Notes: a model not told the origin generated them from the letters alone. A DNA stretch of 64,000 nt from Pelovirga terrestris (GCF_014773365.1 NZ_JACWUN010000001.1:124001-188000), one strand, 5' to 3'. Positions 8,626 to 19,444 are shown, counted from the first letter of the stretch. Program-made: numbers and translations.

Positions 8626-9894
8626 ATGCCGATTTCTGAAGATTTTAAATCACGTTTGTACCCTGTCGCCAACCAGTTGGTGGAACACTATGGGACCCCT
8701 TTTCATATTTATGATGAGGTCGGAATCCGACAGACCGGTGAACAGCTCAAACAAGCATTTTCTCATCTGGCCGGCTTTCGCGAATATTACGCGGTCAAGG
8801 CTTTACCTAATCCACGCATCCTCCAGTTAATGGCCGAAATGGGCTTTGGTTTCGATTGCAGCTCCATTGCTGAAGTACTGCAAAGCCGTCAGGTTGGTGC
8901 GCGTGGTGAAGACATCATGTTCACCTCGAACAACACTAATCAACTGGAATTCGAAACTGCTCTGGCGGACGGTGGATGTATTTTAAATCTGGATGATATT
9001 TCCCTGATCGACAAAGTAAAGGACTTTCCCGAGTTGATTTGCTTCCGCTATAATCCGGGTCCGAGACGATCAGGCAATGTCATTATCGGTAATCCGGTTG
9101 AAGCCAAATACGGGGTAAGCTACGAGCAGATTATTGATGCCTATCGCCAGGCCAAGCAACGTGGTGCCCGTCGATTCGGCCTGCATACCATGGTTGCCTC
9201 CAACGAACTGGATTACACCTACATAGTGGAAACGGCGCGCATGGTGCTGGACATTGTTGAAATGGTCAGCAATGAACTCCATATCCGGTTTGAATTTGTC
9301 AATATCGGCGGTGGTTTCGGCATTCCCTATCGTCCCGAGGAAAAGCCTCTTGACCTTGCCGCTATGTCCCGTGAGATGGGCGATATTTTTACGGCCTTTA
9401 AGGCCAAACAGGGTTATGTCCCGAAAATGTACATGGAAAGCGGCCGTTATATGACCGGTCCCCATGGTTGCCTGGTGACCAGGGCGATTAATCACAAAAA
9501 TATCTATCGCAACTATATTGGTGTTGATGCTTGTATGTCTTCTCTCATGCGCCCGGGCATGTATGACGCCTATCATCATATCGAGGTTATCGGTAAAGAA
9601 AACGAACCCGCTGATCAGATCTACGATATCGTCGGCTCTTTGTGTGAAAATAACGATAAATTCGCTATCCAGCGCCAGTTTCCTCGAATCGAAGAAGGAG
9701 ACATCCTGGCAATTCACGATACCGGTGCCCATGGTCATTCGATGGGCTTTCAGTACAATGCCAGATTGCGCCCACAGGAGCTGCTGCTGAAGGCTGATGG
9801 CACTGTTGAGTTGATCCGTCGGGCCGAAACGCTTGAGGATTACTTTGCTACCCTGAATTTTAACGCTGATCATTTTTCTCCAAGTCGGTCATAG
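8626..9894 (+). CDS. lysA: diaminopimelate decarboxylase (fold III PLP decarboxylase)
   Basis: A 422-residue PLP enzyme of the alanine-racemase-fold decarboxylases. It makes L-lysine from meso-diaminopimelate, the last step of lysine synthesis, in the cytosol. The PLP lysine is K58 in YYAVKA; the phosphate-binding glycines are in NIGGGFGIPY; the substrate-side motifs are ESGRYMTGP, CENND (Cys of the second active-site half) and HDTGAHGHSMG. The start is supported by AAGGAGT 8 bp upstream. Members of this fold also act on ornithine, arginine or carboxynorspermidine, but the length and motif set favour the diaminopimelate enzyme. rlmD begins 2 bp after the stop, so the two are probably co-transcribed. 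Confidence 0.8.
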   Translation: MPISEDFKSRLYPVANQLVEHYGTPFHIYDEVGIRQTGEQLKQAFSHLAGFREYYAVKALPNPRILQLMAEMGFGFDCSSIAEVLQSRQVGARGEDIMFTSNNTNQLEFETALADGGCILNLDDISLIDKVKDFPELICFRYNPGPRRSGNVIIGNPVEAKYGVSYEQIIDAYRQAKQRGARRFGLHTMVASNELDYTYIVETARMVLDIVEMVSNELHIRFEFVNIGGGFGIPYRPEEKPLDLAAMSREMGDIFTAFKAKQGYVPKMYMESGRYMTGPHGCLVTRAINHKNIYRNYIGVDACMSSLMRPGMYDAYHHIEVIGKENEPADQIYDIVGSLCENNDKFAIQRQFPRIEEGDILAIHDTGAHGHSMGFQYNARLRPQELLLKADGTVELIRRAETLEDYFATLNFNADHFSPSRS

Positions 9895-9896
9895 AT

Positions 9897-11219
9897 GTGT
9901 CGTTAGAACAAAGTCGAACAAGGCGGGAACACCAGATATTGCCGCCATTGACTGTGGAAACCCTGGTCAATGGCGGTTCCGGTCTTGCCCGTTTTAACGG
10001 ATGTGTTGTGTTTGTCCCCCACACCAGTGCCGGTGATCTGGTTCGTGCCAAGGTGGTGCGCTCCAAAAAAAATTACCTTGAAACAGAATTACTTGAGGTG
10101 CTGGAACCGGGCCCGGACCGTCATACCCCTGTTTGTCCGGTGGCAGGGGAGTGCGGCGGTTGCCAGTGGCAGCACCTTCCTTATGACCGACAGCTTCATT
10201 GGAAACATCAGCTCTTTGTTGAAACCTTGAGCCACCAGTGTCAGATTGATGTTTCCATCATCAAACCAATTATCCCTTCCGCAGACCAATGGCACTATCG
10301 CAGCCGTGTCCAGGTGAAATGTTTTAACCGTGACGGTCATTTTATCACCGGTTTTTATCGGCCCCGTAGTCGTTATGTCGTTGCTGTTGATCAATGTCCG
10401 ATCATGGATCAGCGCCTTAACCGGTTGCTGACTGACCTTAGGTCTCAGATCAATGGCTCTGCCTTTGCTGATAAAATTCCACAGATCGATCTGGCGGTCG
10501 ATGATAGCGGCAAATGCGTAGCTGTTGTGCACTATCTAGGCGGGCAGGACTCAGGTCTGATCGATTGCTTGCGCCATTCCGGCTTGAAGGCGGATGTTCT
10601 CGTTCAGTTTGGCTCCAGAAAAAACAACCAAACGATTTGTGGTGACGGGATGTTGGAGATTCAGGTCGATAGCCCACCAATATATCTCAATTACCGCGCG
10701 GGATCTTTTGCCCAAATCAACCTGCAGCAGAACCGGGTGCTTGTCGATAGTCTGATCGCCACTCTCCCCTGGAGCAAAAATCAACGGGTGTTGGAGCTTT
10801 TCTGCGGCATGGGGAATTTGTCTTTTCCTCTGGCTCGCCGGGTAAAGCATCTGACCGGCATTGAAGAATCGGTGACCTCAATCCGCATGGCACAGCATAA
10901 TAGTCACAAAAATGCCATCACCAACCTGACGTTTGCCGCAGCTTCAGCCGAAGATGTCTTGGCCACTGCAATCGCTCAGGAACATTTTGATATTGTTGTG
11001 CTTGATCCACCCCGATCGGGGGCCTATGCTGTGATAAAGGGTCTGGTCACAGCAGGAATTCCTTCTCTTGTGTATGTGTCCTGTGATCCACAAACCCTGG
11101 CTCGCGACTTGAAACCTCTGGTACATGGCGGCTATCAAGTCGTTGTCACTCAACCGCTTGATATGTTTCCGCAGACACATCATTGCGAAAGCATCACATT
11201 GTTGCAGAAGATCAACTGA
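9897..11219 (+). CDS. rlmD: 23S rRNA (uracil-5-)-methyltransferase, RlmD/RumA family
   Basis: A 440-residue protein starting at GTG, 2 bp after the lysA stop. An N-terminal TRAM domain (about residues 18-70) is followed by an iron-sulfur cluster motif with C80, C86 and C89 (CPVAGECGGC) and a later Cys in VDQCP. The C-terminal Rossmann methyltransferase has the SAM site ELFCGMGNLSFPLA, the motif DPPRSG, and the catalytic-Cys motif YVSCDPQTLARDL. It methylates C5 of a uridine in 23S rRNA by a Cys-adduct mechanism. The exact uridine (U1939-type or U747-type) or a tRNA target cannot be fixed from the sequence; the cluster and TRAM domain favour RlmD. Confidence 0.82.
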   Translation: MSLEQSRTRREHQILPPLTVETLVNGGSGLARFNGCVVFVPHTSAGDLVRAKVVRSKKNYLETELLEVLEPGPDRHTPVCPVAGECGGCQWQHLPYDRQLHWKHQLFVETLSHQCQIDVSIIKPIIPSADQWHYRSRVQVKCFNRDGHFITGFYRPRSRYVVAVDQCPIMDQRLNRLLTDLRSQINGSAFADKIPQIDLAVDDSGKCVAVVHYLGGQDSGLIDCLRHSGLKADVLVQFGSRKNNQTICGDGMLEIQVDSPPIYLNYRAGSFAQINLQQNRVLVDSLIATLPWSKNQRVLELFCGMGNLSFPLARRVKHLTGIEESVTSIRMAQHNSHKNAITNLTFAAASAEDVLATAIAQEHFDIVVLDPPRSGAYAVIKGLVTAGIPSLVYVSCDPQTLARDLKPLVHGGYQVVVTQPLDMFPQTHHCESITLLQKIN

Positions 11220-11378
11220 TTCATCATTGTCTGTTTTCTGTGCAAACCTGATTTTGATGATTATTATTTGTGCAACTGTTTGTTGGCATCCTTGTACTTC
11301 AATTTTTTCAACCTTCAAATTTGATGTAACTGTCCGATTATATTCAACAATATATTTTTCATCATTTTCATATCGTTA

Positions 11379-11394
11379 TGGCAAGGTCTTTGCT
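11379..11394 (+). promoter_or_regulatory. sigma-54 (RpoN) promoter of glnB
   Basis: TGGCAA (11379-11384), five bases, then TTGCT (11390-11394), giving the -24 GG and -12 GC at the correct spacing. Predicted start is near 11406, about 60 bp before the glnB ATG. The upstream 150 bp is AT-rich, as expected for binding of an NtrC-like activator and for DNA bending. Together with the identity of the gene, this is a strong sign of nitrogen control. Confidence 0.8.
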
Positions 11395-11453
11395 TTTTTT
11401 AGGTGGGTGTTGGCGGTTGGGATCGACGCCCGGTCGAAATATTTATCTGGTGA

Positions 11454-11807
<354 letters not shown>

Positions 11808-11852
11808 TTATTGATCCATCTACCCACAGGATCCATCAGAGTAATTATTTGT

Positions 11853-11996
11853 GTATCTGTTCAGCACCGCGTCTGTGAATCCTATGTCAAGGGACGCTTT
11901 TCGTCATCCATGACCGCTTTTTGTCGCCGTCTATGGCGACAAAAAGCCTTGCCACAGGACCCCCGACCCTGCGCAAGGATAGAGCTGCATAGCTAC
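11853..11996 (+). repeat. dispersed structured intergenic element, copy 2
   Basis: Same element as at 807, here between glnB and glnA. The left end is TATCTGTTCAGCACC and the right end GCTGCATAGCTAC. The central hairpin is the best of the five: TTTTTGTCGCC / GGCGACAAAAA (11 bp, 6-nt loop). The right arm has CCTTGCCACAGG followed by CCCTGCGCAAGG. An extra CCACAGGATCC at 11824-11834 matches part of the right arm and may be a fragment. If transcription runs on from the glnB promoter, this element lies in the leader of glnA. Confidence 0.88.
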
Positions 11997-12081
11997 TTAT
12001 TTATATCGTCATCATATTTTCAGCTTGTAAGGGCTGTGAAGCGTTCCAACAGTCCCATACTATTCAAAGGAGAAGGAAACA

Positions 12082-13491
12082 ATGACACCAAATGAAGTCG
12101 TTAAGTTTGCCAAAGAAAATGATGCTAAATTCGTAGATTTCAAGTTTCTCGATTTTGTTGGAATTTGGCAGCATTTTGCCACTCCCATTAGTGAGTTCAG
12201 CGAAGATATTTTCGAAGAAGGTCTGGGATTCGATGGTTCGTCTATACGTGGTTGGCAGCCCATTCATAATTCCGATATGCTGCTGATCCCCGATCCCACT
12301 ACCGCAAAAATTGACCCTTTTATTGAAATGACAACCCTAAGTCTGATCTGTAACATCTTTGATCCGGTGACTCGTGAAGGCTATACCCGCGATCCGCGAT
12401 TTATCGCTCAGAAAGCCGAAGCGTACCTCAAATCAACTGGTATTGCCGATACGGCCTATTTCGGTCCGGAGCCTGAGTGCTTTATCTTTGATGATGTGCG
12501 ATATTCCTCCAGCTCTAATGAGTCTTTTTACGCCATCGATTCCGTTGAAGGGATCTGGAATACAGGTCGTGAAGAATTTCCTAACCTGGGGTACAAGCCG
12601 AAAAACAAGGGGGGTTATTTCCCTGTTGCGCCAACCGATAGCATGGTTGACCTGCGCAATGAAATGATGATGGTACTGCAGGAAGTCGGAATGGTCGTTG
12701 AGTGTGGCCACCATGAGGTTGCTACCGGCGGTCAGTGCGAAATCGATATGCGTTTTGATTCACTGCTGGCGATGGGAGACCATCTGCAGTGGTTTAAGTA
12801 TGTCCTCAAAAACGTTGCTTTCCGTAATGGTAAAACCGTTACCTTTATGCCGAAACCGATCTATGGTGACAACGGCTCCGGCATGCACTGTCACCAATCT
12901 CTGTGGAAAGACGGCAAGAATATGTTTGCTGGTGATGGCTACGGTGGCCTTTCTAAGATGGCCATGTACTACATCGGTGGGATTATGAAGCATGCCAAGG
13001 CGCTCTGTGCTTTTACCAACCCAACCACCAACTCCTACAAGCGTCTGGTTCCAGGTTATGAGGCACCGGTTAACCTGGCTTATTCCAACCGCAACCGTTC
13101 AGCCTCATTACGAATTCCGGTAACCAGCAATGAAAAGGCCAAACGGGTTGAATATCGTACTCCGGATCCTTCAGCCAATGGCTATCTGGCCTTCGCCGCC
13201 ATGCTGATGGCCGGTCTTGACGGTATCGAAAACAAGATTGATCCAGGTCAACCTCTCGATAAGGATATCTATGGCTTGTCCCCGGAAGAGTTAAAGGATA
13301 TTCCCAATGTTGCGACTTCCCTTGAAGATGCCCTGAACAATCTGGAAGCAGATCATGCCTTCCTCCTCAAGGGAGATGTCTTTACCCCAGATGTTATTGA
13401 GATGTGGGTCAACTACAAACGCAGCGCTGAGGTTGATCCGGTCCGTATGCGTCCGGTACCCGAAGAATTCGCTCTCTACTTTGATTGCTGA
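12082..13491 (+). CDS. glnA: glutamine synthetase, type I (GSI-beta)
   Basis: A 469-residue glutamine synthetase of standard length. It joins ammonia and glutamate using ATP, in the cytosol. The N-terminal beta-grasp region is followed by the catalytic motifs [10 protein letters not shown], the metal-site segments [10 protein letters not shown] and [10 protein letters not shown], the ATP-site block around MHCHQSLW, and the glutamate-binding loop with NRSASLRIP. The adenylylation site falls exactly at Tyr397 in [10 protein letters not shown], so GlnE-type control is expected. AGGAG lies 10 bp upstream of the ATG. It follows glnB by 274 bp, a gap filled by the dispersed repeat, and is followed by a strong terminator. 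Confidence 0.97.
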   Translation: MTPNEVVKFAKENDAKFVDFKFLDFVGIWQHFATPISEFSEDIFEEGLGFDGSSIRGWQPIHNSDMLLIPDPTTAKIDPFIEMTTLSLICNIFDPVTREGYTRDPRFIAQKAEAYLKSTGIADTAYFGPEPECFIFDDVRYSSSSNESFYAIDSVEGIWNTGREEFPNLGYKPKNKGGYFPVAPTDSMVDLRNEMMMVLQEVGMVVECGHHEVATGGQCEIDMRFDSLLAMGDHLQWFKYVLKNVAFRNGKTVTFMPKPIYGDNGSGMHCHQSLWKDGKNMFAGDGYGGLSKMAMYYIGGIMKHAKALCAFTNPTTNSYKRLVPGYEAPVNLAYSNRNRSASLRIPVTSNEKAKRVEYRTPDPSANGYLAFAAMLMAGLDGIENKIDPGQPLDKDIYGLSPEELKDIPNVATSLEDALNNLEADHAFLLKGDVFTPDVIEMWVNYKRSAEVDPVRMRPVPEEFALYFDC

Positions 13492-13517
13492 TTTTCAGTA
13501 AGATCTTAATCACAGAT

Positions 13518-13553
13518 AAAAAAGCCTCCGGTACCACCCCGGAGGCTTTTTTT
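13518..13553. terminator. bidirectional rho-independent terminator between glnA and mscS
   Basis: Stem AAAAAAGCCTCCGG / CCGGAGGCTTTTTTT with a 7-nt loop. It has A and T tracts on both sides, as expected between the convergent glnA and mscS genes. Confidence 0.93.
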
Positions 13554-13642
13554 ACGATCTTCTGCTGTTACTTTATCCCGATTCAAACTTCCATCCCAAG
13601 TCGGTTTCAGGACCTGGCTGCCTGGACTAAACCGATCAGGTT

Positions 13643-14473
13643 TTACGCTGCAACAGTGTCTTTTGGGTTACTGACAATGTGGATATCTCGTTGTGGAAAG
13701 GGAATGCTGATACCTTCAACATCAAAACGCAGCTTGATCGCCTCCTGCAGATCAAATAATACCGGCCAATAATCACCGCTGTTAACCCAGGGACGGACAG
13801 CAAAATCAACACTGCTTTCACCAAGCGCCAGCACCCCGATGGTAGGTTGCGGTTCCGGTAAAATTCGTTCCTCTGTGGCAAGCACTTCGTTTAGTACCGC
13901 TTTAACTTTCTGCAGATCATCTCCATAGCCAACCCCAATAACCAGATCTAGCCGGCGGGTCGGTTTGGTTGAGTAATTGGTAATGGTCGTTCCCATAACC
14001 TGGGAGTTGGGTACAATAATCTGTTTATTATCCCCAGACCGCATCAGCGTGCTAAATATCTGAATTTCTTCAACAATCCCTGAAATGCCAGCAGCCTCTA
14101 TAAAGTCACCTGTTTTAAATGGTCTGAAAACAATCAGCAGAACACCAGAAGCAAAATTGCTTAAGGTTCCCTGAAGTGACAGACCAATAGCCAGACCGGC
14201 GGCTGCGACGACAGCAGCAAAAGAGGTTGTTTCGACGCCCATTTTGCTGATAGCGGCGATAACAACAAAAACCATGATCGCCACAAACAGCATATTTTTG
14301 GTGAATTTGACCAGGGTTTCTTCGACCTTGGCCTTGGTCATGGCTTTCGCTACAGCGCTTGAAATAATTCTGGCAATCATCCGACCGACAATAAAAATGA
14401 TCACTGCCCATAGCAGTGGCAGGCCGTAGGTCTGAATCAAGCCGTAAAACATGTCAGGTGAAATGTCGTTCAT
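13643..14473 (-). CDS. small-conductance mechanosensitive channel, MscS family
   Basis: A 276-residue protein of the compact MscS type. It has three N-terminal membrane helices, the pore helix with GLSLQGTLSNFASG (Gly/Ala-packed TM3b), the cytosolic beta domain with VFRPFKTGDFIE, then the C-terminal cage region. It opens on membrane tension to release solutes during hypo-osmotic shock. A strong AAGGAGGG precedes the ATG. thrC lies upstream in the same direction, 54 bp away. The length is that of E. coli MscS (286). The downstream end meets glnA at a shared terminator. Confidence 0.92.
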   Translation of the reverse strand: MNDISPDMFYGLIQTYGLPLLWAVIIFIVGRMIARIISSAVAKAMTKAKVEETLVKFTKNMLFVAIMVFVVIAAISKMGVETTSFAAVVAAAGLAIGLSLQGTLSNFASGVLLIVFRPFKTGDFIEAAGISGIVEEIQIFSTLMRSGDNKQIIVPNSQVMGTTITNYSTKPTRRLDLVIGVGYGDDLQKVKAVLNEVLATEERILPEPQPTIGVLALGESSVDFAVRPWVNSGDYWPVLFDLQEAIKLRFDVEGISIPFPQRDIHIVSNPKDTVAA

Positions 14474-14527
14474 GGTGCCCTCCTTGGAGAAGATTGACTG
14501 TCGTAATGGGAGTAATTTTTTGTGATT

Positions 14528-15919
14528 TTATGATTTAGAGGAATTTCGCGCAACCATCTCTTTAATTAAGCTGGCATCAGCAGCAAGCCGTTCACAACGG
14601 CGGGGTAAGCCACGTAATCGCTCGATGATCTCAAGGGGTGGCCGTTTATCCTTAATCGCCTTGTTGATGGCTTCCGGAAACTTGGCCGGGTGAGCAGTTG
14701 CCAGGCAGACCAGGGGGACATCTTCGCCAACCTTACTAGCGGCCTTAACCCCGACCGCCGTATGTGGGTCCAAGAGATAGCCAGTGTGATGGTAAAAGGA
14801 TGAAATCTGCTCGAGGGTTTGCTGATCATCGACGCTGGCAGCAACGAAATCCTGTTGAATTTTAGTCTGCAACGCTGCAGAAAAAGTGATTTTTCCGGTT
14901 TTTTTAAAACGATCCATGGCCGTAACAACTGCCGCAGTGTCGCCCTCATACAGATAATAGAGATAGCGTTCAAAATTGCTGGCAACCTGAATATCCATCG
15001 ATGGAGACAGGGAATGGTGGACATCGGCAAGGGAATAGTCACCTTCATTGACAAAGCGACAGAGAATGTTATTGGAATTGGTGGCCAGAATAAAACGACG
15101 GGTTGGTAAACCCATCTTTCCGGCGATATATCCGGCAAAAATATCACCGAAATTACCCGTTGGCACACTAAACTGGACCTGTTCACAGGCCGTTTGTTCA
15201 CGGACGCGGAAATACGCATAAAAGTAATAGACGATCTGTGCCAGCACGCGTACCCAGTTGATTGAATTGATCGAACCTAAAGCGTGTGTCTGTTTGAACT
15301 GTTGATCATTGAAAATCTCTTTGATTATCGCCTGGGCGTCATCAAAGGTGCCATCAATCGCGACATTGAAGACATTGTCATCAGTAACCGTCGTCATCTG
15401 CATTTCCTGAACGGAAGAAACCCGACCGAAGGGAAATAGAATGAATATGTTGATATTTTTCTTGCCACGTACGCCGGCGATGGCAGCGCTACCGGTGTCG
15501 CCACTGGTGGCCCCGATGATGTTGAGATTCCTGTTATCCCTGATCAGATAGTATTCGAACAGATTGCCAAGAAACTGCAGGGCCACATCCTTGAAAGCCA
15601 GGGTCGGGCCATGGAAGAGCTCCAGAATGTAGACATCATCCTGCTTCACCACCGGTGTAATTTCAGGGTGATTAAATGATGCATAAGACGTGTTCACCAG
15701 ACGGCGCAGATCGGCAGCAGGCACATCGGTTGCGTAAAGGGAAATAATCTCGTAAGCCAGATCGGTATAGCTGAGGCGGCTAAATGACTCCAGTTGCGGT
15801 TGCGTAAGCTGAGGAATCTGTTCCGGCAATAATAAACCACCATCGGAAGCCAGCCCCATCATCACTGCGTCACTGAAGGATAAATCCCGAACCTGGCCAC
15901 GTGTGCTGCAATATTTCAT
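14528..15919 (-). CDS. thrC: threonine synthase
   Basis: A 463-residue PLP enzyme converting O-phospho-L-homoserine to threonine. The N-terminus MKYCSTRGQVRDLSFSDAVM, the substrate/PLP segment ELFHGPTLAFKDVA (PLP Lys in FKD) and the PLP phosphate-binding GATSGDTGSAA are those of the long E. coli/yeast-type enzyme. AGGAAAG lies about 12 bp before the ATG. mscS is downstream on the same strand. No threonine-attenuation leader was recognised upstream; the region between thrC and the maeB terminator is short. Confidence 0.94.
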   Translation of the reverse strand: MKYCSTRGQVRDLSFSDAVMMGLASDGGLLLPEQIPQLTQPQLESFSRLSYTDLAYEIISLYATDVPAADLRRLVNTSYASFNHPEITPVVKQDDVYILELFHGPTLAFKDVALQFLGNLFEYYLIRDNRNLNIIGATSGDTGSAAIAGVRGKKNINIFILFPFGRVSSVQEMQMTTVTDDNVFNVAIDGTFDDAQAIIKEIFNDQQFKQTHALGSINSINWVRVLAQIVYYFYAYFRVREQTACEQVQFSVPTGNFGDIFAGYIAGKMGLPTRRFILATNSNNILCRFVNEGDYSLADVHHSLSPSMDIQVASNFERYLYYLYEGDTAAVVTAMDRFKKTGKITFSAALQTKIQQDFVAASVDDQQTLEQISSFYHHTGYLLDPHTAVGVKAASKVGEDVPLVCLATAHPAKFPEAINKAIKDKRPPLEIIERLRGLPRRCERLAADASLIKEMVARNSSKS

Positions 15920-16057
15920 AGGTTTAGAATCACTTTCCTGAAGTATTTTCTAGCGCCGGTTTTATGCCGGCATGTCAACCTGCCCTTGAATCTTCTGAAA
16001 GTATTAAGCAGGTTCAGATATAGTACTGATTATCATAGCCGAATAAAAGTCGTCAGC

Positions 16058-16093
16058 AAAAAAAAAGCGTAAGGCCCTAAGAGGACCTTACGC
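16058..16093 (-). terminator. rho-independent terminator of maeB
   Basis: Read on the minus strand, GCGTAAGGTCC / GGGCCTTACGC forms a stem of about 11 bp around a short loop and is followed by nine T. It lies 25 bp after the maeB stop. Confidence 0.93.
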
Positions 16094-16117
16094 CTGGTAT
16101 TGATAAGGAAAAGTTAC

Positions 16118-18379
16118 TTAGTTGTGCTCAGCTTCCTGAGCGTCAACCACAGCAACTGCAGCCATATTGACGATGTCAGCAACATCGTCACCGCGCTGAA
16201 GCACGTGAACCGGTTTTTTCATCCCCATCAGGATCGGACCAATGGCCTCGGCGCCACCCAACTTGTTCAGCAGCTTGTAACTGATATTGCCTGACTGCAG
16301 GTCGGGGAAGATAAAGACGTTGGCATCACCCTTAAGCATGGAGAAGGGGTATTGTTTTTCAGTCAGTTCCGGATCAAGAGCCACATTCGCCTGAACCTCA
16401 CCATCAACAATCAGATCAGGATCAAGTTGCTTGACCAGTGCTGTCGCTTTTTTAACTTTCAGTGCTTGTGGTTCGGTACTGCTGCCAAAGTTAGAGAAGG
16501 ACAGCATGGCAACCTTGGGGACGATATCAAACTGGCGTACTTTTTCAGCCACCAGAATCGCTGTTTCCGCCAATTCTTCCGGTGTCGGGTCGATGGCGAC
16601 CGTAGCATCGGCAATAAAGACGACCTGTTTTTTGAACACCATCATATACATGCCGTGAACCTTGGACAGGTTGTTTTGCTTGCCGATGATTTCAAGTGAG
16701 GGTCTGATCGTTTCCGGATAGTGATGGTTGATACCGGAGAGCATGGTGTCAGCATCTCCTTGTTGCACCATCAGGGCACCAAAATAATTATAGTTGCCTT
16801 TGAGTTGACTTAAGGCCCCGTTGTGGGTGACGCCTTTACGCTGGCGCAGTTCAAACATTTTGCCGACGTAATCATCGCGCATTTCGCTGGTAGCTGGATC
16901 AATAATAGTGATCCCGTGTAAATCAATATGCAGAGTGGTCGCCTTGGCAGCGATGTTGTCTGGATTGCCGAGAAGAATCGGAGTCGCAATGTTTTCGCTG
17001 ACCAGGATCTGGGCCGCACGCAGGATTTTATCTTCTTCGCCTTCAGGGAAGACAATGCGTTTTGGCGCCGCCTTTGCTTTATTGATCAGGGTACGCATGA
17101 CCTCCTTGGATCGGCCCTGCATCGCTTCAAGTGATTCACGATACTTTTGCATATCCTTGATCGGACGGCGGGCAACGCCACTATCCATCGCTGCCTGGGC
17201 GACAGCCGGAGCCACATGCAGCAGCACGCGCGGGTCGAAGGGTTTAGGGATAATATAGTTGCGCCCGAACTGGATATCTTCACCTGCGTAGGCTCTGCGG
17301 ACAGAGTCCGGCACATCCTCCTTAGCCAGATCGGCAAGAGCTTTAACTGCCGCAAGTTTCATTTCGTCATTGATAGCGCTGGCGTGAACATCAAGTGCTC
17401 CGCGAAACAAAAACGGGAAACACAGAACATTATTGACCTGATTCACATAGTCGGAACGACCGGTACCGATGATGACATCATCACGAACTGCCCAGGCTTC
17501 GGGGGGGGTGATCTCAGGATCAGGGTTTGCCATGGCGAAAACTATGGGATCTTTTGCCATTGTTTTCAGCATTTCTGCAGTTAGGGCACCCTTTGCCGAT
17601 ACGCCGAAGAAAATGTCTGCACCAACTATTGCATCAGCAAGGGTTCGAGCCTCGGTGTCGGCAGCCAGGCGTTCTTTGTATTCATTCATTCCCTCGGTTC
17701 TGCCCTTGTAGATGACACCCTTGGTATCACAAAGAATGACGTTATTCTTGTCAATTCCCATGGTGACCGCCAGGTTGGCGCACGCAATGCCTGCCGCTCC
17801 GGCACCATTAACAACCATTTTAACGTTGTGGACGTCTTTGCCGACAATTTCCAGAGCGTTGATCATGCCGGCTGCGGAAATAATCGCCGTGCCATGCTGG
17901 TCATCATGAAATACCGGAATATCCATGATTTCCTTGAGCTTTTCTTCAATGTAGAAACACTCAGGCCCTTTGATATCCTCAAGATTGATGCCACCAAAGG
18001 TCGGTTCCAGTAGTTTCACCGTACGAATAATTTCGTCAGAATCTTTGGTGTTCAGTTCAATGTCAAAAACATCAACATCGGCAAAACTCTTAAACAGAAC
18101 ACCCTTGCCTTCCATCACCGGTTTACCCGCTAACGCACCGATGTCACCAAGACCAAGTACCGCCGTGCCGTTAGAGACAACCGCGACGAGGTTTCCCTTG
18201 GCTGTATATTTGTAGGCATCAGCGGGGTTTTTTTCTATTTCCAGGCAGGGCTCGGCCACCCCGGGACTATAAGCGAGAGACAAGTCCCGGCTGGTCGCGC
18301 AGGGCTTGGTGGTGATGACTTCGATTTTTCCTTTTCGACCGGTACTGTGATAATCAAGAGCATCTTGGCGCATTGACAT
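16118..18379 (-). CDS. maeB: NADP-type malic enzyme with C-terminal phosphotransacetylase-like domain
   Basis: A 753-residue two-domain protein. The first ~430 residues are malic enzyme: oxidative decarboxylation of malate to pyruvate, with GVAEPCLEI, the NAD(P)-binding [13 protein letters not shown] and [11 protein letters not shown]. The rest resembles phosphate acetyltransferase ([44 protein letters not shown]). In this class of enzymes that domain is regulatory, binding acetyl-CoA, rather than catalytic. I place the start at [11 protein letters not shown], with AGGAG 11 bp upstream, rather than 26 codons earlier. Gluconeogenic or NADPH-supplying roles are typical. The gene has its own promoter and terminator. 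Confidence 0.92.
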   Translation of the reverse strand: MSMRQDALDYHSTGRKGKIEVITTKPCATSRDLSLAYSPGVAEPCLEIEKNPADAYKYTAKGNLVAVVSNGTAVLGLGDIGALAGKPVMEGKGVLFKSFADVDVFDIELNTKDSDEIIRTVKLLEPTFGGINLEDIKGPECFYIEEKLKEIMDIPVFHDDQHGTAIISAAGMINALEIVGKDVHNVKMVVNGAGAAGIACANLAVTMGIDKNNVILCDTKGVIYKGRTEGMNEYKERLAADTEARTLADAIVGADIFFGVSAKGALTAEMLKTMAKDPIVFAMANPDPEITPPEAWAVRDDVIIGTGRSDYVNQVNNVLCFPFLFRGALDVHASAINDEMKLAAVKALADLAKEDVPDSVRRAYAGEDIQFGRNYIIPKPFDPRVLLHVAPAVAQAAMDSGVARRPIKDMQKYRESLEAMQGRSKEVMRTLINKAKAAPKRIVFPEGEEDKILRAAQILVSENIATPILLGNPDNIAAKATTLHIDLHGITIIDPATSEMRDDYVGKMFELRQRKGVTHNGALSQLKGNYNYFGALMVQQGDADTMLSGINHHYPETIRPSLEIIGKQNNLSKVHGMYMMVFKKQVVFIADATVAIDPTPEELAETAILVAEKVRQFDIVPKVAMLSFSNFGSSTEPQALKVKKATALVKQLDPDLIVDGEVQANVALDPELTEKQYPFSMLKGDANVFIFPDLQSGNISYKLLNKLGGAEAIGPILMGMKKPVHVLQRGDDVADIVNMAAVAVVDAQEAEHN

Positions 18380-18477
18380 GGATGTATTTCCTCCTGTAAG
18401 AGAGTGTGAAGTTAACGGGTGTGACGAGAAATCAACGCATTTGATTTTTTTGCACACGACATTATTCAGGGTAAAAA

Positions 18478-18504
18478 ATTATAGTTTTACTAAATATCTG
18501 TCAA
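18478..18504 (-). promoter_or_regulatory. sigma-70 promoter of maeB
   Basis: Read on the minus strand: TTGACA (18504-18499), 15 bp, then TATAAT (18483-18478). Both hexamers are perfect, though the spacing is shorter than the ideal 17. Predicted start is near 18471, about 90 bp before the maeB ATG. Confidence 0.6.
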
Positions 18505-18828
18505 GCTGAAAGGTCATAACGTATAGAATATAAACTATTTCTGCTAATACGCAATGCCAATGCCAAAATTGTGGTTATGCTAAAAAATAGATAAATTCGT
18601 TAGTTGCAAAATCTTGTGCGACTTATGGTAATAAATGCACTCAAAGATGTGCTTATTTCCGTGAATTCAGGCGCTTTTTCGCCATAAAATGAATTCAGAT
18701 CGAAGGCAATTGTTGTGAAAATTGGTGTCCTGACAGATATTATCGATCTATCGTAGTCTCGTCATACTGGAACACCACTTGACCTGGCTGTTAGTTCATC
18801 CGCTTGTCAGTTCTGACCTCAATATGTA
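18505..18828. other. AT-rich intergenic region between divergent maeB and exbB
   Basis: No protein or RNA gene was recognised. The stretch is clearly more AT-rich than its surroundings. It holds a loose inverted repeat (GAATTCAGGCG then CGCC and GAATTC, 18663-18703) and presumably the exbB promoter. No hexamer pair for exbB is good enough to call. Confidence 0.5.
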
Positions 18829-18843
18829 AGGAAAGTTGTTTTT

Positions 18844-19443
18844 ATGCTGGATATTTTTTTTCGTGGTGGCCCGTTGATGTATCCGATTCTTTTTTGCTCG
18901 ATCATCGGCTGGGCAATTTTCATGGAACGCTTTGTTGCCTACGTGCAGATCCGCAGGGAGTTACTTCGCCTGAGAACCAAGGTTTCAGATCTATTAAGCA
19001 ACAATCGGCCCGAAGATGCCCTTGAACTTTGTCTGCAGGGGAGATCACCGCTGGCCCGTATTCTGGTGGTTGTGCTTAAAAATCGTGGTGCTTCACGGGC
19101 TCACCTGAAATCCCTGGCAGAAGAAGTAGGGGAGCGTGAAGCCGTATTTCTACAGCGCTACCTTGGCCTGCTGGCCACTATTGCCAACGTATCCCCCTTG
19201 CTGGGACTGCTCGGGACGGTGCTGGGGATGATCAACGCATTTAATGTGATTGCCGTTGAAGGGGTCGGTACACCGGCTACCCTGGGCGGTGGTATTTCAG
19301 AAGCATTGATCACCACCGCTGCCGGACTCAGTGTGGCAGTGCCGATGCTGCTGGTCCATCGCTACCTGTCTGCGCGCTCCGATCGCTTGACCCTTGAGCT
19401 GGAAGAAGCCTCCATGAAGATCGTTGACCAGGTTGAGGGTTAA
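18844..19443 (+). CDS. exbB: MotA/TolQ/ExbB proton-channel family protein
   Basis: A 199-residue inner-membrane protein with one N-terminal helix (about 9-28), a cytosolic stretch, and two C-terminal helices. These carry the family core LATIANVSPLLGLLGTVLGMI and the Thr/Ala-rich helix GGGISEALITTAAGLSVAVPM. With ExbD it forms a pentameric proton channel that powers TonB-dependent uptake or, as TolQ, envelope constriction. AAGGAAAG precedes the ATG. exbD starts 1 bp after the stop. Without a tonB or tolA neighbour the two roles cannot be separated; the absence of tolB/pal nearby mildly favours ExbB. Confidence 0.88.
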   Translation: MLDIFFRGGPLMYPILFCSIIGWAIFMERFVAYVQIRRELLRLRTKVSDLLSNNRPEDALELCLQGRSPLARILVVVLKNRGASRAHLKSLAEEVGEREAVFLQRYLGLLATIANVSPLLGLLGTVLGMINAFNVIAVEGVGTPATLGGGISEALITTAAGLSVAVPMLLVHRYLSARSDRLTLELEEASMKIVDQVEG

Positions 19444-19444
19444 C

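Noticed and set aside
9070-9873. Long minus-strand frame of 267 codons opposite lysA
   Set aside because: It is a shadow of the lysA coding sequence; no start signals and no recognisable protein.
11811-12095. 94-codon frame between glnB and glnA
   Set aside because: It runs through the dispersed repeat and has repeat-derived residues only.
17635-17660. GGTTCGAGCC word resembling a tRNA T-arm
   Set aside because: It lies inside maeB and no cloverleaf surrounds it; no tRNA was found in the window.
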